Below are positions 34,802 to 44,366 of a stretch of DNA of 64,000 nt, one piece after another (position 1 is the first letter of the stretch; each line of letters opens with the position of its first letter). The translations under genes and the position numbers were made by a program. Source of the stretch: Candidatus Sericytochromatia bacterium S15B-MN24 CBMW_12 (GTDB lineage Bacteria > Cyanobacteriota > Sericytochromatia > S15B-MN24 > UBA4093); assembly GCA_002083825.1 (NCBI GenBank), contig DAZV01000049.1, forward strand, positions 143,757-207,756, in the 5' to 3' direction. The notes under the pieces are model-generated. The model ran no database searches. It worked only from the letters and a program-made list of their open reading frames with translations, and was not told the DNA's origin.

Positions 34802-35818
34802 GTGATTATGACGGAACCTATTTTGAAGATCGGATCCCTTGAACTCGACAGCCCCGTGATCCTCGCGCCCATGTGCGGGGTTTGCGACGTGCCGTACATC
34901 AAGCTGATGCGACGTTACGACCAGGAGAGCCTGGCCTTTCACGAGATGTTTTCGGCGGTGGGCCTCCTGAACTGGGGACGTCGCAAGGACAACGCTCCGG
35001 CCTTCCGGATCCCGGAGGAAGTGAAGCCCCTGGGGCTTCAGCTCTTCGGCCACGATCCCGACGCGATGGGAAAAGCGGCCCGGATCCTGGCGGATGCGGG
35101 GGCGGCGGTGATCGACCTGAACCTCGGCTGCCCGGTCCCCAAGATTACCAAGGGCTGCGACGGCTCGGCCCTTCTCAAGGACACGTCCTTGCTTCGCGAG
35201 ATCCTGAAGAGCATGATCCGCGCGGTACCCGAACGCCCCGTGACCATCAAGATGCGCCTCGGCTGGGACGACGACCACCGGAACCACGTGGAAGTGGCCA
35301 AGATCGCCGAAGACGCCGGCGTCGCGGCGATCACGGTTCACGGGCGAACCCGCTCGCAGATGTACTCCGGATCGGCGGACTGGGAAGCCATCGCCGAGGT
35401 CGTGCAGGCCGTCTCCGTCCCGGTCATCGGCAACGGAGACCTCTACGACCCCATCACCGCCGTGAATCGCCTGAAGGAATCGGGCTGCAAGGGGGTCATG
35501 TTCGGGCGCGGAGCCCAGGGGAACCCCTGGATCATCTCGCGGACCGCCCATTACTTCAAGACGGGCGAACTTTTGCCAGAGCCTTCTGACGTGGAGCGGC
35601 TCCAGGTGGCGCTTGACCACTGCAAGCTGCTCATCGCCGAGAAGGGCGAGAAGACGGGGGTTCCCGAATGCCGCAAGCACGTGGCCTGGTACACCAAGGG
35701 CATCCACGCGTCCGCCGAATTGCGGCACCGCGTGAACCAGACCCAGACCCGCGAAGCCCTCGTGGAGGTCATCACGAGTTGCATTGAAACCCTCTCCGGA
35801 TCGCCGGCCCTCGCCTAG
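34802..35818 (+). CDS. dusB: tRNA-dihydrouridine synthase (DusB-like)
   Basis: A 338-residue FMN enzyme of the Dus family: VILAPMCGVCDVPYIKL at the N-terminus, NLGCPVPKITKGCDGSALL (the catalytic-cysteine region), KMRLGWDDDHRN, VHGRTRSQMYSG, and FMN-binding GNGDLYDP and GRGAQGNPW. It reduces uridines in the tRNA D-loop. GTG at 34802 or ATG at 34808 (AGGTG close upstream); a TAGACT box at 34794-34799 makes a very short leader likely. The TAG stop (35816-35818) is the first three bases of an intergenic repeat. Confidence 0.9.
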   Translation: MIMTEPILKIGSLELDSPVILAPMCGVCDVPYIKLMRRYDQESLAFHEMFSAVGLLNWGRRKDNAPAFRIPEEVKPLGLQLFGHDPDAMGKAARILADAGAAVIDLNLGCPVPKITKGCDGSALLKDTSLLREILKSMIRAVPERPVTIKMRLGWDDDHRNHVEVAKIAEDAGVAAITVHGRTRSQMYSGSADWEAIAEVVQAVSVPVIGNGDLYDPITAVNRLKESGCKGVMFGRGAQGNPWIISRTAHYFKTGELLPEPSDVERLQVALDHCKLLIAEKGEKTGVPECRKHVAWYTKGIHASAELRHRVNQTQTREALVEVITSCIETLSGSPALA

Positions 35819-35940
35819 CGCCAGCGGCTGTTGAGTAGCGCCGGCGGCTGTTGATTAGGACAGCGAGAGAACGCCGTGAGGCAGGGATCATGGGGCGTAT
35901 TTCCATCTCTCGCTGTCCTGAAGAAACGAGCTTTGCTCTT
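35816..35940 (+). repeat. Intergenic composite repeat (copy C)
   Basis: Two tandem 20-base units (35816-35835 and 35836-35855, differing at a few bases) begin with the dusB stop codon. They are followed by a CGAGAGAACGCCGT block (35863-35876) and, after an insert, by GAAACGAGCTTTGCTCTT (35923-35940). The same three blocks occur in the same order at 40306 and, inverted, at 51461. Confidence 0.8.
35857..35919. repeat. 13-bp inverted repeat in the phosphorylase upstream region
   Basis: AGGACAGCGAGAG at 35857-35869 is perfectly inverted at 35907-35919, with 37 bases between. A GCACGC/GCGTGC hairpin (35954-35970) lies next to it. It could be a fold in the dusB-phosphorylase spacer or the ends of a small element nested in the repeat. 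Confidence 0.6.
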
Positions 35941-36060
35941 GGTACGAAGCGAGGCACGCTTCCGGCGTGCGTGGTACCATGGCGCAAATTATCGGCATGG
36001 GTGCCGGCCTCCCGCAATATCGCGGAACCGCCTATTTTCCTACTATTGAGGAGTCATCGA

Positions 36061-38610
36061 GTGAATCTGCTAGGTAGAGTGTCGGTCTTCCCCGTGGTTC
36101 CGGCCCGGCTGGATCGGCTGAGCGAATTGGCACATAACATGTGGTGGAGCTGGAGCCCCGAGGCCCAGGAACTGTTCAGCAGCCTGGATCTCGAACTCTG
36201 GGAGCGCATCTACCACAACCCCGTGAAGTTCCTGGTGGAAATCGACCAGGCACGCCTCGATCAGGCCGCCCGCGATCCCCGTTACCAAGAGCGTTACGAC
36301 CGGGTCATGGCCGCCTTCGATGCCTACATGAACCCCACGGACACCTGGTACTCCCGCACCTTCCCCGAGCAAAGCGCCAAGACCATCGCCTACTTCTCGG
36401 CGGAGTTCGGCCTGCACGAGGCCCTCCCCATCTACTCGGGCGGTCTCGGCATCCTCTCGGGCGACCACTGCAAGTCCGCATCCGACCTGGGACTCCCCTT
36501 CGTGGGAGTCGGACTCCTCTACAACCAGGGCTACTTCAAGCAGCTCCTCAACTCCGAAGGCTGGCAGGAAGCCTCCTACACCAAGCTCAACTTCGCCGAG
36601 CTTCCGATCAAGCCCACCCGCGACGCCGCCGGCCAGGACATCGTGATCTCCGTCGAGCTTCCCGGTCGGACCGTCTTCGCCAAGGTCTGGAAGGTCCAAA
36701 TCGGACGCATTCCCCTCTACCTTCTCGATACCGACATCCACCAGAACGCCCCCGACGACCGCCGCTTCTCGGCGCAGCTCTACGGCGGCGATCAGGACAT
36801 GCGCATCACCCAGGAAATCCTGCTCGGCATCGGCGGCGTCCGCGCCCTGCGCGCCATGGGCTACGCCCCCTCCGTCTGGCACATGAACGAAGGCCACTCC
36901 GCCTTCCTGAACCTAGAGCGCTGCCGCGAAATCGTCCAGACCAAGGGACTCACGTTCTACGAGGCGCTGGAAGCCGCCGCCGCCAACTCGATCTTCACCA
37001 CCCACACCCCGGTGCCGGCCGGAAACGACGCCTTCACCTTCGACATGATGGAACGCTACTTCCACCGCTTCTGGGGCGCTCTGGGCCTCAACCGCGAAGA
37101 GTTCGTCGCCCTCGGACGACACGATCAGCCGGCCGGTCTGCCGCTCTTCAGCCTCACCGTCCTCGCCCTGCGCCTCTCGCGTCAGGCCAACGGCGTGAGC
37201 AAGCTCCATGGCGAGGTCTCCCGCCGGATCTGGCGCGACCTCTGGCCAAGCGTGCCCACCAGCGAGGTCCCCATCACCAGCATCACCAACGGCATCCATA
37301 CCGAGACCTGGCTCGCTCCCGAACTCGCCACCCTCCTCGACACCCACCTCGGCAAGAACTGGCATCAGCGGGTCGAGGAAGAAGCCACCTGGAAAAAGCT
37401 CGACAACGTGCCCGATGCCGAGCTCTGGAACGTCCATCGCCAGCTAAAGCACCAGATGGTCGACTTCATCCGCGAGCGCGTCAAGGTCCAGCGCCAGCGC
37501 CACGGCGAGCCTTACGCCAAGATCAAGGAAGCCGAAACCCTTCTCGATCCCGAAGCCCTCACCCTGGGCTTCGCCCGCCGCTTCGCCACCTACAAGCGCG
37601 CGACCCTGATCTTCAGGGAAGCCGCCCGCATGCAAAAAAACCTTCACGCCGAGGGCCGGCCCGTCCAGATCATCTTCGCCGGCAAGGCTCACCCCGCCGA
37701 TGAACCCGGCAAACGCTACATCCAGCAGATCCACCAACTCGCCAAGCAGCAGGGCTTCGAAGGCAAGGTCGTCATGGTCGAAGACTACGACATGAACGTC
37801 GCGCGCCACCTCGTCGCCGGCGTGGACGTCTGGCTCAACAACCCGCGACGCCCGCTGGAAGCCTCCGGCACCAGCGGCCAGAAGGCCGCCCTCAACGGCA
37901 TCCTCAACTTCAGCGTCCTGGACGGCTGGTGGGTCGAAGGCTACAACGGCGTCAACGGCTGGTCCATCGGCGAGGAGCGCGAGTTCAAGTCCTACGACGA
38001 ACAGGACGCCGCCGACGCCGCCTCCTTCTACGCCACCCTCGAAGACGAAGTCATCCCCCTCTTCTTCGACCGCGACGCCGCCGGAGTTCCCATCGGCTGG
38101 GTGAAACGCATGAAGAACGCCATGGAAACCCTGGCCCCCGCTTTCAGCATGCAACGGATGGTCCAGGACTACTCGCGCGACCTCTACATTCCCGCCGTCA
38201 AATACGGCCACGAGTTCGCCGCCCAAGGCTACAAGGCCGCTCGCGAGATCTCGCTGTGGAAGGGCAAGCTGCGCTTCAACTGGCATCACCTCCACCTCGA
38301 AGCCACCGGTCCCAAGGACGGTCAACTCGCCGTCGGCGCTCCCGTCGAGGTCACCGCGAAGATCCGCCTGGGTCTTCTCGACCCCCAGGACGTGGCCGTG
38401 GAAATCACCCACGGCCGCGAAGTCGCCGGCGAACTGACCAACCTCGAAACCCTGCCCATGGAAGCCGTCAGCGAAGTGGACGGCACCGTCACCTATCGCG
38501 GCAAGTTCATCCCCAAAACCAGCGGCTCCTACGGGTACGGCGTCCGCGTCGTCCCCCACGACTCCCACCTGATCAGCAAGCACGAGCTGGCCCTGATCCG
38601 CTGGGCATAA
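36061..38610 (+). CDS. glgP: Alpha-glucan (glycogen) phosphorylase, GT35
   Basis: This 849-residue PLP enzyme has an N-terminal DUF3417-type domain (LDRLSELAHNMWWSW), then YFSAEFGLHEALPIYSGGLGILSGDH, HMNEGHSAFL, and the PLP/catalytic region with VWLNNPRRPLEASGTSGQKAALNG. It phosphorolyses alpha-1,4-glucans to glucose-1-phosphate. It is the archaeal/bacterial short type, and has ~100 extra C-terminal residues with a beta-rich pattern. The GTG at 36061 has GAGGAG upstream. An upstream spacer of 240 bases contains repeats and hairpins. It is not linked to other glycogen genes here. Confidence 0.9.
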   Translation: MNLLGRVSVFPVVPARLDRLSELAHNMWWSWSPEAQELFSSLDLELWERIYHNPVKFLVEIDQARLDQAARDPRYQERYDRVMAAFDAYMNPTDTWYSRTFPEQSAKTIAYFSAEFGLHEALPIYSGGLGILSGDHCKSASDLGLPFVGVGLLYNQGYFKQLLNSEGWQEASYTKLNFAELPIKPTRDAAGQDIVISVELPGRTVFAKVWKVQIGRIPLYLLDTDIHQNAPDDRRFSAQLYGGDQDMRITQEILLGIGGVRALRAMGYAPSVWHMNEGHSAFLNLERCREIVQTKGLTFYEALEAAAANSIFTTHTPVPAGNDAFTFDMMERYFHRFWGALGLNREEFVALGRHDQPAGLPLFSLTVLALRLSRQANGVSKLHGEVSRRIWRDLWPSVPTSEVPITSITNGIHTETWLAPELATLLDTHLGKNWHQRVEEEATWKKLDNVPDAELWNVHRQLKHQMVDFIRERVKVQRQRHGEPYAKIKEAETLLDPEALTLGFARRFATYKRATLIFREAARMQKNLHAEGRPVQIIFAGKAHPADEPGKRYIQQIHQLAKQQGFEGKVVMVEDYDMNVARHLVAGVDVWLNNPRRPLEASGTSGQKAALNGILNFSVLDGWWVEGYNGVNGWSIGEEREFKSYDEQDAADAASFYATLEDEVIPLFFDRDAAGVPIGWVKRMKNAMETLAPAFSMQRMVQDYSRDLYIPAVKYGHEFAAQGYKAAREISLWKGKLRFNWHHLHLEATGPKDGQLAVGAPVEVTAKIRLGLLDPQDVAVEITHGREVAGELTNLETLPMEAVSEVDGTVTYRGKFIPKTSGSYGYGVRVVPHDSHLISKHELALIRWA

Positions 38611-38694
38611 AACCCATCCATCCCCTGACGCGTCCCCGGTTCCTGCGGCTCAACCACAGGAACCAGGGACTCGTCGTATCCGGAAGGGCCCCCC

Positions 38695-40236
38695 ATGAAC
38701 GACGCGACCTCATCCATCCGCTCATTCGATCCCGGCAACGGGGAATTCCTGGGAGAGGCGCCGATTTGCGGCCCCGCCGAGGTCAAGCTAGCCATCGCAA
38801 AATCGCGAAACGCATTACCAGCTTGGCGAGATCTCGGCTATCAGGGACGCGGCCGGGCGCTCTTGCGGCTTCGCGACGCCCTGCGCGACGATCACCGGGC
38901 CTTCGCCGAACTGCTCAGCCGCGAAAACGGTAAACCCCTACCTGACGCCCTGGCCGAAGTGCTCTCGGCCTGCGAGTTCCTCGCGTACTATGCCAAAAAC
39001 GCCGGCAAGTTCCTGCGCGATCGGCCGATCCGGGTTCCCAACCCCGTCATGCGCAACCAGAAGACCTTCCTGACTTACCAACCCAAGGGCGTGGTCGCCG
39101 TGATCACCCCCTGGAACTACCCGTTGCTACTCTCGATGTCCTCGATTGCCGGGGCGCTGGTCGCCGGCAACACCGTCCTCCACAAGCCCTCGGAGTGGAC
39201 CCCGCTCATCGCGATGCGACTCGATAGGCTTGCCAAGGAGGCCCTGCCGCAGGGCGTTCTCGAACTCTTGACCGGAGACGGAACGACGGGGGCTGCGCTT
39301 CTCGACGCGCCGATCGATCATGTCTGCTTCACGGGGAGCGTCGCCACAGGTATCACGGTGGCGCAAAAAGCCGCCTCAAAACTCATCACGGCGACCCTCG
39401 AGCTGGGAGGCAAAGATCCGGCCCTGGTCCTGCCGGACGCGGACCTCGACTTCACCGCCCGCGGCGTCGTCTGGGCTGCCTTCAGCAACTCGGGACAGGC
39501 CTGCGCATCGATCGAACGGCTCTACGTGCCGCAATCCCTCGCGCAGAGCCTGACCGAGAAGATCGTGCGGCGGGTGAATGCCCTCTCGATTGGCCACGGA
39601 CTCGAAAAAGGGGTCGAGGTGGGGCCTATCATCAATGAGCTGCAGATGGCCAAGATCGAGGCGCATCTCGCTGATGCCCGCGCCAAGGGAGCGAAGATCC
39701 TGATCGGCGGGCATCGCCTCGAAGGAAAAGGACTGTTTTTCGCTCCCACGGTCCTCACCGGCGTGACGCCGGACATGCTGATCATGCAAGAGGAGACCTT
39801 CGGCCCGATCTTGCCCATCATCCCCCTGGACTCGGTGGAAGAGATGATCCTCGCGGCCAACGATTCGCCCTTCGGGCTCAGTGCCTCGGTCTGGGGACGG
39901 GACCTGAAAATAGCCGAGCAGGTCGCCCGACAAGTGGATTCGGGCACCGTCTGGGTGAACACGGGCCTGGATACTTACGGCACTCCCCAGACCCCGCGCG
40001 GTGGCTTCAAGCAAGGGGGCATCGGCAAGGTGGGCGGGGAAGCCGGCCTCATGGAACTCGTCGAGGCGAAGGTTATCGACATGAACCGCTCGGGACGCCC
40101 CCGGCCGTTCTGGTTTCCGGTGAGCCGCGGCCTCGCCGACTTCTTCTCGGGAAGCCTCATGGCCTTGCATGGGGCGGGTCTGGGCGATCGCGCCCGCGGA
40201 GCCCTCGACCTCATGCGACATTTTCCGCGACCATGA
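38695..40236 (+). CDS. NAD(P)-dependent aldehyde dehydrogenase
   Basis: A 513-residue ALDH: TPWNYPLLLSMS (cofactor loop), LELGGKDP with the general-base glutamate E236, FSNSGQACASIE with catalytic cysteine C270, and EETFGPILPI. It is closest in style to succinate-semialdehyde/broad aldehyde dehydrogenases. About 40 residues at the C-terminus (FWFPVSRGLADFFSGSLMALHGAG...) extend past the usual fold and are partly hydrophobic, suggesting membrane contact. Substrate not determinable. Confidence 0.88.
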   Translation: MNDATSSIRSFDPGNGEFLGEAPICGPAEVKLAIAKSRNALPAWRDLGYQGRGRALLRLRDALRDDHRAFAELLSRENGKPLPDALAEVLSACEFLAYYAKNAGKFLRDRPIRVPNPVMRNQKTFLTYQPKGVVAVITPWNYPLLLSMSSIAGALVAGNTVLHKPSEWTPLIAMRLDRLAKEALPQGVLELLTGDGTTGAALLDAPIDHVCFTGSVATGITVAQKAASKLITATLELGGKDPALVLPDADLDFTARGVVWAAFSNSGQACASIERLYVPQSLAQSLTEKIVRRVNALSIGHGLEKGVEVGPIINELQMAKIEAHLADARAKGAKILIGGHRLEGKGLFFAPTVLTGVTPDMLIMQEETFGPILPIIPLDSVEEMILAANDSPFGLSASVWGRDLKIAEQVARQVDSGTVWVNTGLDTYGTPQTPRGGFKQGGIGKVGGEAGLMELVEAKVIDMNRSGRPRPFWFPVSRGLADFFSGSLMALHGAGLGDRARGALDLMRHFPRP

Positions 40237-40305
40237 ACGCGATCGAGCACGCCGCTCGCATCTCGATGCTTGCATGCCGTAAATAGAGCCCCCGCTCTCG
40301 CAGTC

Positions 40306-40361
40306 TAGCGCCAGCGGCTGTTTCGCAAGGCCGCGAGAGGAAGAAACGAGCTTTGCTTTAA
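40306..40361 (+). repeat. Intergenic composite repeat (copy A)
   Basis: This copy starts TAGCGCCAGCGGCTGTT and continues through CGCGAGAGG to AAGAAACGAGCTTTGCTTT. It lies in the 140-base space between convergent aldehyde dehydrogenase and PP2C genes. Here the TAG is not a gene stop. Confidence 0.75.
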
Positions 40362-40378
40362 AGAGTCAGCCGCGGGAG

Positions 40379-42256
40379 CTAGGGTTTGGGGATGTAGAGC
40401 GTGCAAGAGGCCTGCAGAGCGAGTAGGGCCTCCATCACGTTCAAGAGGGGAATTTGGGAGGCCAGGGCCACATCTCTGACCGTAGCCTTGCCGTCCAAGC
40501 GCTGGATGATCTGCCAGTGCTCGAGCGGGATGTCGTCGATGTCGCGCTCGACCAGCATGACGGGAGCGGCATGCACGGGGACGCGCGCCTTGGCCATGCG
40601 CCAGCGCGGAGCATGCTCGACGGCCTTGTAGAGATGCGTGATCGGGAGCGCGTCTCCCTTGGCGTCACCCGGTTCGAAGTGGAAGCTGCCTTCTTCCCAG
40701 CTCAGGATCTCCCCGAGAGCCTGCTCAGCAGGCATGAGCGCCAGAGCGGTTCGGCAGGACACCAAACTGCCGTCACGCAGCCCCAGCATGCCTGAGGCGC
40801 CGATCTGGGACTTGAGCCTGAGCCATCCTGACGATTTCGCCTGGATATGGGCGGCGATGACGTCTTCGAGGCGCAGCTCCGCGAGGTTGCCGTGCATGCG
40901 GGCCTCGGAGGTGTCTCCGAGGGTGTGCTGCACGCGGCTGAGCGCCTGAGAGAGCTGCGCATTGGTCTGCTGCAGGGCGGAAAAGCGGCGTCCCGTTTCG
41001 ATGAACGGGGCACCGAAAGCGACCAGTTCGGTGACCAGGTCGAGTTCGCGTTCGGTCATGTCGGTGACCAGGACGTTCGCCTTCAGGTAGACGACTCCGA
41101 GGCGCTTGCCGGCGGATCGGATGGGGACGCAGAGGGTGGTCGTGAGGTCGAATCCCACGGCGGTGGTCATGACGGCGGCGGCGCGGCCTCCGACGAGAAG
41201 CTCGGCCTCGCCGCCCCTGTGGACGCGGGCGATCAGGTCCGGGTCGAAGGTGAAATCGGCAACGTTCTGGCCGTTGGCGTCGACGGCGGCGAGCCATTCC
41301 TGGGTCCCGCCCTCGAAGATGGCGCCTTCCGTTGCTTGGGCGAGGCCCATGCAGTGCTGCAGGACGATCTTGAGGGTATCCTCCACGCCGCAGACCATGG
41401 ACAGGGCAGTCCCCAGATCCAGCAAGACGGCGAGGCGGCGAACGCGTTCCTCGAACTCCGCGGTGCTGGGCGCTTGGGCAATCACGCGCTCAGCAGCAGG
41501 CTCTCCGCTTGATTCCATGGGGGGGCCGGCCCAGCCGAGGACGATGATCGAAGCGTTGTCGGACGTTCCGCGATCGAGCGCACCTTGGGCGAGTTCGTGG
41601 GCGATCGCCGGCAGATCGTCGGTGGCGGCGATGCGGGCAAGGTCCTCGTCGCTCCAGCTCCGGTAGACGCCGTCGGTGCAGAGCAAGAGGCGATCGCCGG
41701 GTTCCAGGCTCACTTCCACGGTGTCGAAGGGGCAATTCGCATCCTTGCCCAGGCAGCGCACCAGGGTATGCGCGCCATTTTCCGGCGGGGCCTGGCCCAT
41801 CTTCGCGAGGACCCTCGCCAAGTTATGATCCTCGGTCAGGCATGAGAGCAGCTTGCCGCGGAGCAAGTAGGCCCGGGAATCGCCCACATGCCAAAGCTTG
41901 AGGCGATTGCCTGCGATGCGCGCGAGGGTGACGGTGGTGCCTAGGCCCTTCAGCGCGGGCTCGCCCAGAAAGGCCGCGATAATCTTGCGGTTGGCGAGGG
42001 TCAGGGCCTCCTGCACGACCTCGTCGAGCGGGGCCAGGGGCTTGGATCGAAGCGCGCTTTCGAGCAGCGTCAGCAGCATCTGGCTGGCCAGATCGCCCTT
42101 GCCGGGCCCGCCGAGGCCATCCGCGACGAGGAACAAGCCCCGTTCGGGGTCGCTCCAGAGTGAATCCTCGTTCACGGGCCGGGGGCCTTGCAACGACACG
42201 GCACCAAAAGCCAGCGGATGCAGTTGCCGGGTTTCGACGGCGGTTTCTTCTAACAA
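40379..42256 (-). CDS. PP2C phosphatase-GAF-DUF4388 signalling protein
   Basis: A ~625-residue cytosolic protein. N-terminal PP2C-type Ser/Thr phosphatase (residues ~1-240): RPVNEDSLW, FLVADGLGG, WHVGDSRAYLL, LCTDGVYRSW and DNASIIVLGW, the metal-binding aspartates all present. A GAF domain follows (~265-420, CVPIRSAGKRLGVVYLK), then a short coiled coil and a DUF4388/PATAN domain (MHGNLAELRLEDVI...GWLRLKS...GSFHFEPG). It likely dephosphorylates partners in response to a GAF ligand. TTG 42256 is chosen because AGGAG lies six bases upstream; ATG 42298 is an alternative. Confidence 0.82.
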   Translation of the reverse strand: MLEETAVETRQLHPLAFGAVSLQGPRPVNEDSLWSDPERGLFLVADGLGGPGKGDLASQMLLTLLESALRSKPLAPLDEVVQEALTLANRKIIAAFLGEPALKGLGTTVTLARIAGNRLKLWHVGDSRAYLLRGKLLSCLTEDHNLARVLAKMGQAPPENGAHTLVRCLGKDANCPFDTVEVSLEPGDRLLLCTDGVYRSWSDEDLARIAATDDLPAIAHELAQGALDRGTSDNASIIVLGWAGPPMESSGEPAAERVIAQAPSTAEFEERVRRLAVLLDLGTALSMVCGVEDTLKIVLQHCMGLAQATEGAIFEGGTQEWLAAVDANGQNVADFTFDPDLIARVHRGGEAELLVGGRAAAVMTTAVGFDLTTTLCVPIRSAGKRLGVVYLKANVLVTDMTERELDLVTELVAFGAPFIETGRRFSALQQTNAQLSQALSRVQHTLGDTSEARMHGNLAELRLEDVIAAHIQAKSSGWLRLKSQIGASGMLGLRDGSLVSCRTALALMPAEQALGEILSWEEGSFHFEPGDAKGDALPITHLYKAVEHAPRWRMAKARVPVHAAPVMLVERDIDDIPLEHWQIIQRLDGKATVRDVALASQIPLLNVMEALLALQASCTLYIPKP

Positions 42257-42395
42257 AGCGGTACTCCTTGTTCCCGAGCGAGGTTCCCGAGCGAGCATCT
42301 CGCTTGGCCCGTGGCAGTGCCGGAGGGCCTTCCACCCTCATGCTACCATGCGTCGCGCCGTCGTGTCGTTTCAAGAACCTTCCGCGAGCTCCCTT

Positions 42396-44183
42396 TTACG
42401 GGGCGAGGGCGGCTTCGAACTCGACGAGCATGTCCTCGACGAGTTTCAGGCCCTGGCTCCAGAAGTTCGGGTCCTTGATGTCCACGCCGACGCCGGCGAG
42501 GATATCCTGAGGTGCTGCCGATCCGCCCGCGCGCAGGACGTCGAGAAGCTTGGGGACGAAATCCGGGCCCTGGTCGCGGTAGTTCTGGTACAGCGCGTAG
42601 ACCAGTAGCTGGCCGAAGGCGTACGAGTAGCAGTAGAAGCGGTAGAGCAGGATGTGAGGAATGGAGCTCCAGCCCCAACGGTCGACGTCGATCATGCGGA
42701 CGGCGTCACCGTAGAGCTTGCGATGCTCGTCGAGCCAGAGTTCCGAGAAGGCGTCATCGCTGACGATGCCCTGTGCGCGGAGGGCATGGGCGTTGAGTTC
42801 CCAGCGGGTGTACATGACCTGCCGGAAGATGGTGCCGATGGCGTCTTCGAGGCGGTTGGCCATGAGCTGAAGCCTGACGTCGGCATCCGATTCCCGTTCG
42901 AGAAGGTGGTTGGTGAGGAGGATTTCCCCGAAGGTGGAGGCGGTTTCGGCGAGAGGGGTGATGGGGTGGAAGTTGAAGGGGGTCTGCGCCTGACCGGCGA
43001 GGACGAAGTGGATGCCGTGACCGAGTTCGTGGGCGAGGGTCGAGACGTCGTCGAGCCGGTCGGTCCAGTTGAGCAGGACATAGGTGGGAAGTTCGGGAGA
43101 GAGGCCGGCGCAGAAGGCTCCGCCGCGCTTGCCGCTTTCGGGGGGGAGGTCGATGCGGCGCTGGTCGAAGAAGTCGCCGGCGATGCGCGCGAAGTCGGGG
43201 CTGAAGCCGTCGAAGGCGGCGAGGACGAGTTCGCGGCCCTCGGCGAAGGAGACGTGGCGTTCCTTTTGCGCGTAGGGAGCCAGAGTATCGAAGGAGGCGA
43301 AGTCGGAGAGCCCGAGAGCCCTCGCTTTCAGCGTGAAGTACCGCTGGGCCAGCGGATAGGCGCGCTCGACGGCGGTCATGAGGGCGTCGATGACGGCCTC
43401 GTCCAGGTCGTCTCCGAGCAGGGTGGGGGCGATGGCCGAGGGGTAGCGGCGAATGGCCAGATCCTGGGCGTGATCCTGGTAGAGGGTGTTGAAGATGAAG
43501 GTGAGGAGGTGAGAGCGCTCGGCGAAGGCGGAGAGCACGGCCGTTCGGGCGTTTTCGCGCTGGGCGCGATCCGGGTGGGTGGATAGGGCGCGCGCCTCCT
43601 CGAGGGAGAGTTCCTCGAGTTCGCCGTCGACGCGCACCTTGACCCTGATGAGGGAGGTGACTTCCTCGTAGAGCTGGCTCCAGGCGGCGTCCCCGGTGAT
43701 GGACTTGAGCGCCATGAGGCGTTCTTCGGATTCGCCGAGGGAGTGAGGGGCGAACTTGCGTTCCTGGAGGAGGAAGTAGCGGTAGTCATGGAGTTCGGGG
43801 GCGTCGGCGAGGCGCTGGAAATCGGATTCGGGGACGGCCTTGATTTCGAGGTCGAAGAACTGGAGCTGGTTGTGGAGGTCGGTGCCCCAGATGCGGGTTT
43901 TGTCGAGGAGGTCCTTGGTCCGGGCGTTCTGGGTGTCGGTGGAGAAGGCGAGCATGGCGAAGCCGTGGATCTTCATCATGCGGGCGTTGAAGGCTTCGAG
44001 TTGGCGGAGGGCATCGCTGAGTTCGGCGGGTCGCATGGCAGCGACCTTTCCGCGGAAGCGCTCGGCGAAGGTCCGGGCGTCGTCGGCGATCGCCTGCATG
44101 TCGTCGGCGAGCATGGGGGAGTCGACCGAAGGGTAGAGGGGGGAAAGATCCCAGCGGAGGGATTTTTCGGAGGCAAGAGCCAT
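42396..44183 (-). CDS. pepF: Oligoendopeptidase F (M3 family zinc peptidase)
   Basis: The 595-residue M3B peptidase has RWDLSPLYPS at the N-terminus, the DARTFAERFRGK segment, and the zinc site HELGH (385-389) with the downstream ETASTFGEILL glutamate. It degrades short peptides in the cytosol. The ATG at 44183 has AAGGAGAC eight bases upstream. It is divergent from the glycosyltransferase gene. Confidence 0.92.
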   Translation of the reverse strand: MALASEKSLRWDLSPLYPSVDSPMLADDMQAIADDARTFAERFRGKVAAMRPAELSDALRQLEAFNARMMKIHGFAMLAFSTDTQNARTKDLLDKTRIWGTDLHNQLQFFDLEIKAVPESDFQRLADAPELHDYRYFLLQERKFAPHSLGESEERLMALKSITGDAAWSQLYEEVTSLIRVKVRVDGELEELSLEEARALSTHPDRAQRENARTAVLSAFAERSHLLTFIFNTLYQDHAQDLAIRRYPSAIAPTLLGDDLDEAVIDALMTAVERAYPLAQRYFTLKARALGLSDFASFDTLAPYAQKERHVSFAEGRELVLAAFDGFSPDFARIAGDFFDQRRIDLPPESGKRGGAFCAGLSPELPTYVLLNWTDRLDDVSTLAHELGHGIHFVLAGQAQTPFNFHPITPLAETASTFGEILLTNHLLERESDADVRLQLMANRLEDAIGTIFRQVMYTRWELNAHALRAQGIVSDDAFSELWLDEHRKLYGDAVRMIDVDRWGWSSIPHILLYRFYCYSYAFGQLLVYALYQNYRDQGPDFVPKLLDVLRAGGSAAPQDILAGVGVDIKDPNFWSQGLKLVEDMLVEFEAALAP

Positions 44184-44366
44184 GCGGCGTCTCCTTTGCT
44201 CGGGGGTTCGGTGGTGCAGATCCCCCATTGTACCGGAGACGGGGCCCTCCATGAATCGGCGGACCCGGGGACGGATCCCGCGGCGGGGGATTCCGGCGAA
44301 GCTGACCAATGCCATGCGCTCGGGTGCGCGAGTAAGATGGGGCCAGGACGGCTCGAAGGAGGGGAG

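Noticed and set aside
36141..37703. 520-residue open frame overlapping the glucan phosphorylase in another frame
   Set aside because: It is an Arg/Pro/His-rich shadow of the phosphorylase gene with no domain signal.
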